From contig NZ_JBBBNY010000012.1 of NCBI RefSeq assembly GCF_037137055.1, positions 1-64,000 of the forward strand: DNA of 64,000 nt, in the 5' to 3' direction. The position numbers and the translations under genes are program-made. Positions within the stretch are counted from its first letter, which is position 1, and each line of letters starts with the position of its first letter. Under the pieces are notes generated by a model, which was not told the DNA's origin, did not search any database, and saw only the letters and a list, made by a program, of their open reading frames with translations. The stretch comes from Frateuria_A yonginensis. Its GTDB lineage: Bacteria; Pseudomonadota; Gammaproteobacteria; Xanthomonadales; Rhodanobacteraceae. Of the stretch, positions 26,937 through 35,686 are shown in pieces.

Positions 26937-27869
26937 ATGACGAAACGCGCCTCCTACCCGATCGGCCGCCCTGGCATGCCGTGGGGCCCCGCGGAAGTGT
27001 CCACCTGGCTGGCCCGGCAGACGCGCAAGCGCAGCTACGAGGCGGACGTCGCGAGCCGCGTGGAAGCCCTGCGCCCGCGGTTCGACGTGCTGCAGTACGG
27101 CCGGCTCGACTACCGCCCGGACAGCTACCCGCTGCTGGCGATCCGCAGCCGCGAGTGGCGCGACGACCTGCCTTGCGTGCTGGTGACCGGCGGCGTGCAC
27201 GGCTACGAGACCAGCGGCGTGCACGGGGCGTTGCAGTTCCTCGAGCGGCATGCGCAGGACTATGCCGGGCGGGCCAACCTGCTGGTCGCGCCCTGCATCA
27301 GCCCGTGGGCGTACGAGCGCATCCACCGCTGGAACATGCACGCGGTCGACCCGAACCGCTCCTTCCGCGAGAACAGCCCGGCCGAGGAATCGGCGGCGCT
27401 CATGCGCCTGGTGGCGCCCCTGCGCGAGCGCGTGCGGGTGCACATCGACCTGCACGAGACCACCGACTCCGACGAGTCGGAGTTCCGCCCGGCGCTCGCG
27501 GCGCGCGACGGCGTGCCGTTCGAACCCGGCGAGATCCCCGACGGCTTCTACCTGGTCGACGACAGCGAGAACGCGCAGCCGGCGTTCCAGCAGGCGATCA
27601 TCGCGGCGGTGTCCAAGGTCACGCACATCGCGCCGGCCGACGCCAACGGCCAGATCATCGGCTCGCCCGTGGTCGCGCCCGGGGTGATCCACTACCCGCT
27701 GCGGAAGCTGGGGCTGTGCGCAGGCATCACCGCCGCGCCGTACAGGACCACCACCGAGGTCTATCCGGACAGCCCGCGGGCCACGCCCGAGCAGTGCAAC
27801 GCCGCGCAGGTCGCGGCCGTGTGCGCGGCAATCGACTACGCGCTCGCGCACGAGCCCGTGCCGGCCTGA
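26937..27869 (+). CDS. M14-family metallocarboxypeptidase/deacylase-like
   Basis: A 310-residue cytoplasmic protein of the zinc carboxypeptidase/succinylglutamate desuccinylase fold. The zinc ligands are seen as His88 and Glu91 in TGGVHGYETSG and His173 in HIDLHETTD. No signal peptide is present, which fits a deacylase or intracellular peptidase acting on small amides rather than a secreted digestive enzyme. The chain ends two bases before the stop of the convergent FMN reductase gene. Specific substrate unknown. Confidence 0.8.
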   Translation: MTKRASYPIGRPGMPWGPAEVSTWLARQTRKRSYEADVASRVEALRPRFDVLQYGRLDYRPDSYPLLAIRSREWRDDLPCVLVTGGVHGYETSGVHGALQFLERHAQDYAGRANLLVAPCISPWAYERIHRWNMHAVDPNRSFRENSPAEESAALMRLVAPLRERVRVHIDLHETTDSDESEFRPALAARDGVPFEPGEIPDGFYLVDDSENAQPAFQQAIIAAVSKVTHIAPADANGQIIGSPVVAPGVIHYPLRKLGLCAGITAAPYRTTTEVYPDSPRATPEQCNAAQVAAVCAAIDYALAHEPVPA

Positions 27870-27870
27870 T

Positions 27871-28461
27871 TCAGTACGGCGGCGGTGTGCGCTGCCGCTG
27901 CGCGCGCGCGGCCTCCGTCCACCAGGCCAGGTCGTCGGCGAAGCGGGCAAAGGCACGCTCCAGCGCCTTGCCCGCCTCGCCCAGCGGTTCCGCGTCCGCA
28001 TCCAGCGTCTGCGCGATCGGGCCGACCGTGACCGTGCTGGAAACCACCACCATGCCCATCTCCGACAGCGTGCCGTGCCAGAGCAGGTTGGAACGTGCAC
28101 CGCCCAGGCGTCCGCCCGAATAGCTGACGATGCCGGCGGGACGCCAGAACCACTCCTCCAGGAAATGATCGGTGAGGTTCTTCAGGCCCGGCTGCATACC
28201 CCAGTTGTACTCGCCGGCCACGAACACGAAGCCGTCGGCCGCGCGGATCCGCCCGGCCAGCGTGGCCATGGCCTCGGGCGCTTCGCCCGGCGGGTATTCC
28301 TTGTACATGCGGTCCAGCATCGGCAGGCCGACCTCCCTGGCATCGACCAGTTGCGCATCGGCTCCCCTGGCCTGCAAGCGCTGCGTGACATAGCGCGCCA
28401 GGCGGATGCCCGCCCGGTCGGACCGGTAGGAACCGTAGAAGACGAGGAGGCGATGAGGCAT
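27871..28461 (-). CDS. NADPH-dependent FMN reductase
   Basis: A 196-residue flavodoxin-like protein. GSYRSDRAGIRLARYV at the N-terminus binds the FMN phosphate and GEYNWGMQPGLKNLTDH is the isoalloxazine-binding loop of the NADPH-dependent FMN reductase (FMN_red) family. Such enzymes reduce quinones, azo dyes, chromate or flavin using NAD(P)H in the cytoplasm. Start at 28461 gives MPHRLLVFYGSYR, the usual first beta strand. Convergent with the M14 gene. Confidence 0.85.
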   Translation of the reverse strand: MPHRLLVFYGSYRSDRAGIRLARYVTQRLQARGADAQLVDAREVGLPMLDRMYKEYPPGEAPEAMATLAGRIRAADGFVFVAGEYNWGMQPGLKNLTDHFLEEWFWRPAGIVSYSGGRLGGARSNLLWHGTLSEMGMVVVSSTVTVGPIAQTLDADAEPLGEAGKALERAFARFADDLAWWTEAARAQRQRTPPPY

Positions 28462-28729
28462 CGGCTGAGGGCGGTGGCCGCAGGGAGGGCGAGCGTGGCA
28501 CGGCGGCCGGCTGTCGCGGGTGAAGCCCTCTCAGGTAGGCGGAGACGCACCATGGAACGGGTTGTCGCACAGGCGCGACATCGCCGTGCGTGTGCGTGGC
28601 CTGCGGCGGGCGGCTGGGGGCGCTGCGGCGGTGGGTTTACGCGAACGCGCGGGTATAGGATAGACGGCGGGGGTGAGATGGACGTCCACGCGGCTGGCTG
28701 GCCAGACGCTCTATCAGGAGGGTACGGGG

Positions 28730-29194
28730 ATGAACAGGTCTTCGCTATGGGTGATGGCACTGGTCTCGGTCGTGCCGGTTGCGCTCGCCCAGCAGCAACC
28801 GCAACGGGACACGACGCAGCAGTCCATGCGCAACATCCAGGAGCTGCACCAGCGCGAGGCGCGCAACATGCAGAGCGACCTCGAGCGCGGCGACCACCAG
28901 GCGTGGCTGAACTCGATGAAGAACCTGACCAGGCTCCGCGCCAGGCTTGCCGAAGCCTGGCAGAGCATGGGCATGTCGCCGCAGGGAGCGCAGGTGGTTG
29001 CCAACGCCTACGATCCCGACCGCTCCAATGGCTACCGTCAGCCGCTGCACGGCAAGAGCGACCAGGAGGTGGCCGACATGATGCGGGCGGCCCTGGCGGC
29101 CAAGGATTACCAGAAGGCGGACCAGCTGCTGATCGATTACCAGCGGGAGAAGCTGCGGCTCAGTGAGTCGGCCCCGCAAGGCGACCGTCCATGA
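28730..29194 (+). CDS. Periplasmic helical protein, unknown function
   Basis: A 154-residue protein with a signal peptide (MNRSSLWVMALVSVVPVALA, cleavage before QQQP). The mature part is hydrophilic and mainly alpha-helical, rich in Gln, Arg, Asp and Met. CAGGAGGG precedes the ATG at 28730. Nothing in it points to an enzyme. The stop lies 22 bases before the start of the following GNAT gene, so the two may be co-transcribed. Confidence 0.6.
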   Translation: MNRSSLWVMALVSVVPVALAQQQPQRDTTQQSMRNIQELHQREARNMQSDLERGDHQAWLNSMKNLTRLRARLAEAWQSMGMSPQGAQVVANAYDPDRSNGYRQPLHGKSDQEVADMMRAALAAKDYQKADQLLIDYQREKLRLSESAPQGDRP

Positions 29195-29216
29195 GCCTAC
29201 CGGTGCGGGAGCCCCG

Positions 29217-29774
29217 ATGACCTCGATCCGGACCGGACGGCTGGTGATCCGGCCGTTCACCCTCGACGACGCGGCGTTCATCCTGCGCCAGCTCAACGAG
29301 CCCAGCTTCGTACGGCACATCGCCGACAAGGGCGTGCGCGACCTGGACGGCGCGCGCGGCTACCTGCGCGACGGCCCGATGGCCAGCTACGCGCGCCACG
29401 GCTTCGGCCTGTGGTGCGTCGAACTGGGCGGTGCCGGCACGCCCATCGGCATGTGCGGCCTGATCCGGCGCGATTACCTGCCGGACATCGACATCGGCTA
29501 TGCCTTCCTGCCCGAATACGGCGGTTCGGGCTACGCCTACGAGGCGGCCGCGGCGGTGCTCGGGCATGCGCGGCACGTCCTCGGCGTCCGGCGGGTGCTG
29601 GCCATCGTCAACGAAGACAACGCGCCGTCGATCCGGCTGCTCGGCAAGCTCGGCTTCGAAGCGAATGGCACGGTAGCGGTCCCCGGTACGGAGCGCGAGG
29701 TTCGCCTGTTCGCCGTGCACCTGGGCGAGGCCGCGCAGGCGCAACTTGCGCCGACCGGTGCCGCCGGCGCCTGA
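29217..29774 (+). CDS. GNAT N-acetyltransferase (RimJ/RimL-like)
   Basis: A 185-residue acetyltransferase. TSIRTGRLVIRPFTLDD is the family N-terminus, IGYAFLPEYGGSGYAYEAAAAVL holds the acetyl-CoA pyrophosphate loop, and NEDNAPSIRLLGKLGF is the conserved C-terminal motif. It transfers acetyl from acetyl-CoA to an amine (protein N-terminus or small molecule; not determined). The ATG at 29217 has GCGGGAG upstream; a GTG at 29163 would overlap the previous gene. Complete, in contrast to the broken GNAT gene at 10.9-11.6 kb. Confidence 0.85.
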   Translation: MTSIRTGRLVIRPFTLDDAAFILRQLNEPSFVRHIADKGVRDLDGARGYLRDGPMASYARHGFGLWCVELGGAGTPIGMCGLIRRDYLPDIDIGYAFLPEYGGSGYAYEAAAAVLGHARHVLGVRRVLAIVNEDNAPSIRLLGKLGFEANGTVAVPGTEREVRLFAVHLGEAAQAQLAPTGAAGA

Positions 29775-29785
29775 GCGATTGCTCG

Positions 29786-29947
29786 CTAGGACTTCTTCTT
29801 GCCGCCGCCGTCCTGCTTGTTCACCGTCGCCCAGGCGATGCGTTCGGCCGCCTCCTGCGACTTGCCTTCCTTCTTCTCGCTCTGTTCGATGTGGTGCGCC
29901 TGGCGCTTCTGCTTGTCGGTGTACGACGACTTGTCGCCCTTGGACAT
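29786..29947 (-). CDS. Small basic hydrophilic protein (53 residues)
   Basis: A short gene below common ORF cutoffs. It encodes MSKGDKSSYTDKQKRQAHHI, continues with EQSEKKEGKSQEAAERIAWA and ends TVNKQDGGGKKKS before a TAG stop. This matches a widespread family of tiny proteins often annotated as plasmid stabilisation proteins, with conserved YTDKQKR, AWATVNK and Lys-rich tail; the name is historical and no partitioning role is implied here. GGGAG lies upstream of the ATG at 29947. Convergent with the GNAT gene. Confidence 0.75.
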   Translation of the reverse strand: MSKGDKSSYTDKQKRQAHHIEQSEKKEGKSQEAAERIAWATVNKQDGGGKKKS

Positions 29948-30058
29948 GGCATGGCTCCCGAGGGGCTTGGGATGGGAACACGCTAGCGGTTGCCCGGTTA
30001 ACGCGAGGTCGCCGGCCGCCCAAGGTCGCGTAAAGCGACGGGGTGCCTGTCCCGGCGT

Positions 30059-30835
30059 TCATTCCGGGAAACGCACCACCGCATTTTCCGCCGGCCACTC
30101 GCCGGCACGGCGCGTCGCCTCGCCAGCGGGCCACTTGCCTTTGCCGAGCGCGGCCGGATCGGCGCAGCGACCGAGCAGCTCGAACGCGTCCAGCACGAAC
30201 GGACGCCCTTCCGCACCGATCGGGGAGGGGCCGTCGGCCACGTGGAAATGCAGGTGTGGCCCGGTCGAGGCGCCGCTGAAGCCGAGCGCGCCGAGCACCG
30301 CGCCGCGGCGCACGCGCTGGCCGGGCCGCACCGTCACGCTGCCCGGCCGCAGGTGTTCGTAGAACGCATAGCGACCGTCGGCCAGGCGCAGGGCCACGTA
30401 GTTGCCGGCCTCGTCCTGCAGCGCGTGAGGGGGGTTGGCGGAAACGCGCGCGGCCTCGGGCATGCCGTCGCGTACCGCGGCTACCGTCGCGTCGGCCACG
30501 GCCAGCATCGGTGCGCCGTAGCCCAGCGCGTGCGACGGCACGTCGGGGTCGCCGTGCGCGAGGCGGCCGGCGTCATCGGCGCGCACCCAGTCGATCGCGA
30601 AGCGCCCGGGGATGCGCGCCCTGCCTTCGACCGTGTCGAACACCCGCCGGTGTCCCTTGGGCCAGTCGGCATGGTGGATCGCGATCCACGGGCCGCCCCG
30701 CAGTGGCGGGCCCAGCGGTGCGCCGGCGGCGTACGACACCACGGTACGGCCACCTTGGATGCGCGCCATCGCATCCCGCGGCGTGGCGTAGGCGAGCAGG
30801 TGGACGAGTGCACGCGGTCGGCGTCCGTGCGCCAT
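30059..30835 (-). CDS. M23 (LytM-type) peptidase domain, second half of an interrupted gene
   Basis: A 258-codon frame containing the peptidase: GPPLRGGPWIAIHH, RFAIDWVRAD, YGAPMLAVADATV, NYVALRLADGRYAFYEHL and the HLHFH zinc motif near residue 195. M23 peptidases cut glycine- or peptide-bridges in peptidoglycan or act as scaffolds. It starts at an ATG that directly follows, in the same frame, the TGA ending the upstream segment (30836-31177). In relatives these two parts are one exported protein of about 370 residues, so without the upstream part this half has no signal peptide. It may be made by reinitiation, or not at all. Confidence 0.7.
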   Translation of the reverse strand: MAHGRRPRALVHLLAYATPRDAMARIQGGRTVVSYAAGAPLGPPLRGGPWIAIHHADWPKGHRRVFDTVEGRARIPGRFAIDWVRADDAGRLAHGDPDVPSHALGYGAPMLAVADATVAAVRDGMPEAARVSANPPHALQDEAGNYVALRLADGRYAFYEHLRPGSVTVRPGQRVRRGAVLGALGFSGASTGPHLHFHVADGPSPIGAEGRPFVLDAFELLGRCADPAALGKGKWPAGEATRRAGEWPAENAVVRFPE

Positions 30836-31177
30836 TCACTCGAGGTAGATCACGCTCTTCCGCGTCGGCCCCTGTGTTCCCTGCGCGCCATCGGTCGCGG
30901 CGAAGCGGCGCGCCAGTGCCTCGCCGGCGAACGAGGCCAGCACGCGCCCGTCGCTGTCGTCGACCACGTCCAGTCGCTGCAGACGCAGGGTCGTGCCGCT
31001 GCGATCGGTCAGGTGCAGCTCGTAGATGAAGCGGATGCCGCTGTCCGTCCGCACGGCGTGCGGGACGTCGTGGAGCGCCAGTTCGACCGTCGGCCGCGAC
31101 GCGGCGGGGTCGGCCTGCAGGCGCGGACCGGGCGCGAGCAGGATCAGCAGGCCGAGCACGGCCAGGGGCAAACGCAT
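30836..31177 (-). pseudogene. N-terminal part of the M23 peptidase gene, ended by an in-frame TGA
   Basis: From ATG 31177 this encodes a signal peptide (MRLPLAVLGLLILLAPG) and a beta-rich domain (VELALHDVPHAV, IRFIYELHLTDRSG, LRLQRLDVVDD), ending SVIYLE at a TGA (30836-30838). The next codon, in the same frame, is the ATG of the peptidase half. In this M23 subfamily a VVYLW-type strand continues through this point, so the TGA most simply replaces a TGG (Trp) codon. The gene is therefore probably one interrupted gene spanning 30059-31177. Confidence 0.65.
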
Positions 31178-31311
31178 CCGTCGTCTCCGGTTCGTCGATC
31201 GGCACCCTAGCCGAGCGCACGGCGGGCAGCCAGCATGCGGGGGCGAAAGGCGCGTGCGACGGGGCGAGCGGCGCTCGGGCTGCCGCACCCCCGTTGACCG
31301 GCGACAAATAC

Positions 31312-31325
31312 CTGACTAAGGTCAG
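31312..31325. promoter_or_regulatory. Likely MarR operator: CTGAC-TAAG-GTCAG dyad
   Basis: A dyad with 5-base arms and a 4-base spacer lies three bases before the ATG of the MarR-GNAT gene. MarR proteins commonly bind such sites over their own promoter or start region, so autoregulation is likely; the assignment rests on symmetry and position only. Confidence 0.55.
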
Positions 31326-31328
31326 CTA

Positions 31329-32216
31329 ATGAAGACGAGCCAGATCAGCCAGGTCCGCGACTTCAATCGCGCGCTGACGCGCCGGATCGGCGTGTTGAGC
31401 GACGACTACCTCGGCCGTGGCCGTCCGCTGGGCGAGGCGCGGATCCTGTTCGAGATCGGCCCCGGCGGCGCCGACGTGCGCGACCTGCGCACCCGCCTAG
31501 GCCTCGACTCGGGCTACCTGAGCCGCATGCTGCGTTCGCTGGAGGCGCAAGGTTTGGTCGCGTCGCGGCGCGCCGACGGGGACGGCCGCGTGCGCCGGGC
31601 GGTGCTGACCCGCAAGGGGCGCCGCGAATGGGACACGCTCGACCGCCACTCGCGGGAGTTCGCCGCCTCGCTGCTGGCGCCGCTCGGCGCACCCCAACGC
31701 GAACGCCTGCTGGCCGCGATGGCGGAGGTGGAGCGGCTGATGCGCGCGGCCGCGGTGACGATCGTGCCGGCGGATCCGTGCGATGCGGACGCGCGCGCCT
31801 GCATGCGCGCCTATTTCGACGAGCTCGCGCAGCGCTTCGAGCAGGGCTTCGATCCGGGCCGGGCGCCGGAGCCCGAGGCTTACCTCCCGCCCGGCGGGCT
31901 GTTCCTCGTGGCCCGGCTGGACGGGCAGGCGATCGGTTGCGGCGCGCTGCGCAGCCACGGACGCGGTGTCGGCGAGATCAAGCACATGTGGGTGGCGCCC
32001 TCAGCGCGCGGGCTGGGTGTCGCCCAGCGCCTGCTCGAGGCACTGGAGGCGCATGCCGCTGCCACGGGGATCCGCACCCTGCGGCTGGATACCCACCGCG
32101 CGCTCGGCGAAGCCCGCGCGCTGTACCTGCGCAACGGCTACCGGGAGATCCCGCGCTACAACGACAACCCGTACGCCGATCACTGGTTCGAGAAGCGGAT
32201 CGCGCGCGCGAAATGA
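31329..32216 (+). CDS. MarR regulator fused to GNAT acetyltransferase
   Basis: A 295-residue fusion. Residues about 1-140 are a MarR winged helix (GRGRPLGEARILFEIG, LRTRLGLDSGYLSRMLRSLEAQGLV, RRADGDGRVRRAVLT wing). Residues about 145-295 are a GNAT domain (FLVARLDGQAIGCGALR, IKHMWVAPSARGLGVAQRLLEALE, LYLRNGYREIPRYNDNPYADHWFEK). Fusions of this order occur in many proteobacteria; the acetyltransferase half may modify the ligand or a protein while the MarR half senses it. The AUG follows a CTGAC/GTCAG dyad, suggesting autoregulation. It is divergent from the M23 gene. Confidence 0.9.
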   Translation: MKTSQISQVRDFNRALTRRIGVLSDDYLGRGRPLGEARILFEIGPGGADVRDLRTRLGLDSGYLSRMLRSLEAQGLVASRRADGDGRVRRAVLTRKGRREWDTLDRHSREFAASLLAPLGAPQRERLLAAMAEVERLMRAAAVTIVPADPCDADARACMRAYFDELAQRFEQGFDPGRAPEPEAYLPPGGLFLVARLDGQAIGCGALRSHGRGVGEIKHMWVAPSARGLGVAQRLLEALEAHAAATGIRTLRLDTHRALGEARALYLRNGYREIPRYNDNPYADHWFEKRIARAK

Positions 32217-32368
32217 AGGCAGGCCTGTCCCTGCCGGGTCTGCAGCCGCCCGTGCGGTATCGAGCTGAAGCGGCCTTCAGCTTGATGACCGCTCCATGGG
32301 TGAGCTTGCTTGCTCCGCCGCGGCAACGGTCCCACGATGCGCCTGTCCCTGCACCGCGTTGTATTCCC

Positions 32369-33766
32369 ATGGTTTTGTCCCCTCTGGATCTGGCGAAGGA
32401 CGCCCGGTCGCAGCACCCGCACGCGCCGGTCCCGTCGGTCGCCACCGACGAGCCGGCGGCTCCCGGCCCGCGCGGCCGCCGCCGCGTGCGCACCTGGCTG
32501 CGCAGGGCCGGCCTGGGCCTGGCGGGCCTGGTATCGGTGGGCCTGGCCGGGCTGACCGTGGGCAACGTGACGCCGGCCGGGCGGGGACTGACGCAGCCTC
32601 CCAGCCACGTGGCGCCGGTGGCCAGCGTGCAGTTCCGGCGCGAGGCCGAGGCGTTGCTGGGCAGTCCGGTGACGCAGGGCGACGCGGTGACCGACCTGCA
32701 GAACGGCGACGCGTACTTCCCGGCGATGCTGGCGGACATCCGCTCGGCGCAGCACAGCATCGAGCTGGAGAGCTACATCCTGCGTCCCGGACGCATCGCG
32801 CAGACCTTCGTGGCGGCGCTCTCCGAGCGCGCGCACGCCGGCGTGAAGGTGCGCGTGCTGGTCGACTACATGGGGGCGCGCGGCAACGTGGCCGATGCCG
32901 AGCGGCTGCGTGCCGCCGGCGTGGACTTCCACTTCTTCCGGCCGCCGACGCTGGCCAACCTGGACAGCCTCAACAAGCGCACGCACCGCAAGCTGATGGT
33001 GGTGGACGACCGCGTCGCCTACACCGGCGGCATGGGCATCGACGATGCCTGGCTGGGCAACGCCCGCACCGGTTCGCAGAAGCGCGACATGATGTTCCGC
33101 ATCCGGGGTCCGGCGATGGCGCGCATGCGCGCGGTGTTCGAGGAGCACTGGCTCGCCGTCGGCGGTCAGCCGCTGCCACCGGTCGAACGCGCGGTGCCCG
33201 CCAGCGCACCGGGGGGCCTGCCGGTACAGGTGGTGGCCAGCGCCGACCGCGTGGGCGACTACAACTCGCAGCGCATGTTCCTGCTCGCCATCGCCGGGGC
33301 GCGGCGGTCGATCGACCTGGAGGCGTCCTATTTCGTGCCGGACGAGCCGGCCCGCCGCGCCCTGCTGGCGGCGCTCAGGCGCGGCGTGCAGGTGCGCATC
33401 CTCGTCGAAGGCGACCACGTGGACGGTCATGCGGTGGGCTACGCCTCGCGCACCTACTGGGGCGAGTTCATCGCCGCCGGGGCGAAGATCTACCGCTACG
33501 GTCCTTCGCTGTTCCACAGCAAGCTGATGGTGGTGGACGATTACCTCACCATCGCCGGTTCGGCCAACTTCGACTACCGCTCGTTCCACCTGAACGACGA
33601 GGCCAACATCCTCGTCTACGACGGCGGGTTCGCACGGCACATGACCGGGGTGTTCGACCGCGACCTGGCCGTGTCGGTCCCGGTGAGCCTGCAGCAGTTG
33701 CGTGCGCGGCCCTGGACGCAGCAGCTGACCGACCGCTTCTACGCGAGCTTCGCCTCGCAACTCTGA
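32369..33766 (+). CDS. Phospholipase D-family phosphatidyltransferase (cardiolipin synthase-like)
   Basis: A 465-residue protein with two HKD motifs (HRKLMVVDD near residue 206, HSKLMVVDD near 385), the paired catalytic sites of the phospholipase D superfamily, each followed by the GG/G-x-N pattern (YTGGMGIDDAW, AGSANFDYRS). Residues about 40-65 form a membrane anchor. The order matches cardiolipin synthases, which join two phosphatidylglycerol molecules. Without its usual neighbours a more specific name (ClsA/B/C) is not justified. The start is uncertain: the ATG at 32369 and an upstream in-frame ATG near 32286 are both possible. Confidence 0.8.
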   Translation: MVLSPLDLAKDARSQHPHAPVPSVATDEPAAPGPRGRRRVRTWLRRAGLGLAGLVSVGLAGLTVGNVTPAGRGLTQPPSHVAPVASVQFRREAEALLGSPVTQGDAVTDLQNGDAYFPAMLADIRSAQHSIELESYILRPGRIAQTFVAALSERAHAGVKVRVLVDYMGARGNVADAERLRAAGVDFHFFRPPTLANLDSLNKRTHRKLMVVDDRVAYTGGMGIDDAWLGNARTGSQKRDMMFRIRGPAMARMRAVFEEHWLAVGGQPLPPVERAVPASAPGGLPVQVVASADRVGDYNSQRMFLLAIAGARRSIDLEASYFVPDEPARRALLAALRRGVQVRILVEGDHVDGHAVGYASRTYWGEFIAAGAKIYRYGPSLFHSKLMVVDDYLTIAGSANFDYRSFHLNDEANILVYDGGFARHMTGVFDRDLAVSVPVSLQQLRARPWTQQLTDRFYASFASQL

Positions 33767-33778
33767 GCGAGCGGCTGC

Positions 33779-34627
33779 CTATTTCGCCGGCGTGTCCCAC
33801 TCGAGGTCGGTGACCACCGGGAAGTGGTCGGAGGGATAGCGCCCGCCCTCGTGGGTGGTCACCGTCGCGTAGTCCAGCGGACGGAAACCGCGTACCAGGA
33901 TCCAGTCGATGCGCCGGTCCGGCGTGCCGGTGAAATCGTGGAAGGTCGCTTCCGGCCCATCCGGATGCGCGACCGCCTGGCGGGCGTCGCGCAGTACGCC
34001 GCCGAGCAGGGCGTGCGCCTGGCTGGACGGTTCGGTGTTGAAGTCGCCGGTGAGCACCACCGGCGCGTGCGGCGGCAGCCCGGCCACGCGCGCGGCGATC
34101 TCCTGCGCGGCGCGGTTGCGCGCGTCGGTGTCCTGGTCGCGGTAGGGGAAATGGGTGTTGTAGTAGTAGAACGTGCGCCCGTTGCGCCGATCCTCGAAGC
34201 GCGCCCAGGTCACCATGCGCGGCAGCGGGTGGCCCCAGCTGATGCTGCCCGGCACGTCCGGCGTGTCCGACAGCCAGAAGTTGCCCGAGTCGAGCAGGCG
34301 CAGGCGGTCACGCCGGTAGAACACGCCCATGTGCTCGTCGCGGTCGCCGCCGTAGCGGCCCTCGCCGAACCAGGCGTAGTCCGGCAGCGTGCCGACGATG
34401 TAGTCGCCCTGCAGCTTGTACAGCTCCTGCGTGCCCAGCACGTCCGGATGCCGTTCGCGGACCGTGCGCACCAGCAGGTCGCGGCGCTGCTCCCAGCGGT
34501 TCGGGCCGTCGCTGGCCACCGGCAGGCGCACGTTGAAGCTCATCATGCGCAAGGTCTGCGCGGCCAGCGGGCCGGCCAGGCCGAGCATCGCGACGAGTGC
34601 GAGGGTGCGCAGGCGGATCCGGTGCAT
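33779..34627 (-). CDS. Exported endonuclease/exonuclease/phosphatase-fold protein
   Basis: A 282-residue protein of the EEP fold with a signal peptide (MHRIRLRTLALVAMLGLAGPLAA). It carries the family motifs MSFNVRLP, GTQELYKLQ (metal-binding Glu), YYNTHF, LTGDFNTEPSS (Asp/Asn of the active site) and PSDHFPVVTDL (catalytic His near the C-terminus). These exported EEP proteins hydrolyse phosphodiesters, or act as sphingomyelinase-like or nuclease-like enzymes; the substrate is not determined. Convergent with the cardiolipin synthase-like gene. Confidence 0.85.
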   Translation of the reverse strand: MHRIRLRTLALVAMLGLAGPLAAQTLRMMSFNVRLPVASDGPNRWEQRRDLLVRTVRERHPDVLGTQELYKLQGDYIVGTLPDYAWFGEGRYGGDRDEHMGVFYRRDRLRLLDSGNFWLSDTPDVPGSISWGHPLPRMVTWARFEDRRNGRTFYYYNTHFPYRDQDTDARNRAAQEIAARVAGLPPHAPVVLTGDFNTEPSSQAHALLGGVLRDARQAVAHPDGPEATFHDFTGTPDRRIDWILVRGFRPLDYATVTTHEGGRYPSDHFPVVTDLEWDTPAK

Positions 34628-34723
34628 GGGCGTTCTCCCGAGTCGTTGGCACGGGAGAGCCTACAGGGCGAAGCGCGGGCATGCAGGCGGCCGGTCTCCT
34701 GCTGCGGACCGCAGCCAGGGACG

Positions 34724-34918
34724 CTAGCGGCGGATGTAATCGCCCGCCGGCCGTTCGCCCTTCTGCCGCTGGTTGTCCTCGCCGGTATCGTTGCGTGCGT
34801 CGCCGCCGGCGGTGGTGTCGGCTGGCTTGCGCGGGATCTCCTCGCCCGGGTCGGTGCCGGGCGCGGTCGAACGCTGTGGCGGCCCGGGGGTGCGGGAGTC
34901 GGGGCGGGACGGGTTCAT
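34724..34918 (-). CDS. Small disordered hydrophilic protein
   Basis: A 64-residue, Pro/Asp/Thr/Lys-rich protein (begins MNPSRPDSRTPGPPQ, ends GERPAGDYIRR) with no hydrophobic segment, so probably intrinsically disordered. The ATG at 34918 has AGGAG upstream, which supports it as a gene. No family or function recognised. Confidence 0.5.
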   Translation of the reverse strand: MNPSRPDSRTPGPPQRSTAPGTDPGEEIPRKPADTTAGGDARNDTGEDNQRQKGERPAGDYIRR

Positions 34919-35073
34919 GCGTTTCTCCTGCCGGATGATGTGCGTGCAGTCTGGTGCGACGCCCGGGAAGCGCGCGTGAGCGGCCTGTCGACACGGCCGC
35001 CCGCAGGAACCGGATGGTGCGTCGTGCGGCAGGTGCCTAGCCTGCCCGCATCGCCGCTTCCCTCGGGACGTCC

Positions 35074-35541
35074 ATGCACTTTCGTATCCGCGGGCTCTCG
35101 CCCGAACCGTTCCGCCACCTGTTCGACCTCGACGAGCCGGCGCTGCTGGCCGCCGGCGCACGGCGCTACGTCGTCGACCACGCGCCCGGCTTTCCGGACC
35201 GGGTGGAGATGCGCGACCTGCGGCCGGGCGAGACGGCGCTGCTGGTCAACCACGTGCACCAGAGCGCGGACACGCCGTACCGCGCCAGCCACGCGATCTT
35301 CGTGCGCGAGGGCGCCACCGTGCCTTACGAGGCCGTGGACGAGATCCCCGCGGTGCTGCGGATCCGGCCGATCTCGCTGCGGGCGTTCGACGCCATGCAC
35401 ATGATGGTCGACGCCGCGCTGGTCGACGGCAGCGCGCTGGAGCCGGCGATCGAACGGCTGCTCGGGCAGGAGGAGGTGGCCTACCTGCAGGCGCACTACG
35501 CGCTGCGCGGGTGTTTCGCCTGCCACATCGGGCGGGAGTGA
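35074..35541 (+). CDS. DUF1203 family protein
   Basis: A 155-residue cytoplasmic protein with the DUF1203 pattern: FRIRGLSPEPFRHLF at the start, the ARRYVVDHAPGFPDRVEMRD segment, ETALLVNHVHQSADTPYRASHAIFV (the most conserved block), and a Cys pair GCFACHIG at the end. The function of the family is unknown. Monocistronic by appearance. Confidence 0.85.
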   Translation: MHFRIRGLSPEPFRHLFDLDEPALLAAGARRYVVDHAPGFPDRVEMRDLRPGETALLVNHVHQSADTPYRASHAIFVREGATVPYEAVDEIPAVLRIRPISLRAFDAMHMMVDAALVDGSALEPAIERLLGQEEVAYLQAHYALRGCFACHIGRE

Positions 35542-35686
35542 GCTGTCCTCCCCGGGGTCCGGCATGGCCCATCGCGGCCCTGTGCGCACCGTCACATTTT
35601 GCGCGTGCGTGCCCCGCCTTTTTCATCTCGGCGTGATGGTGGGGCAGACCACCATGGAGCCATCCGAAGTGGAGGAGGGCTTGCCC

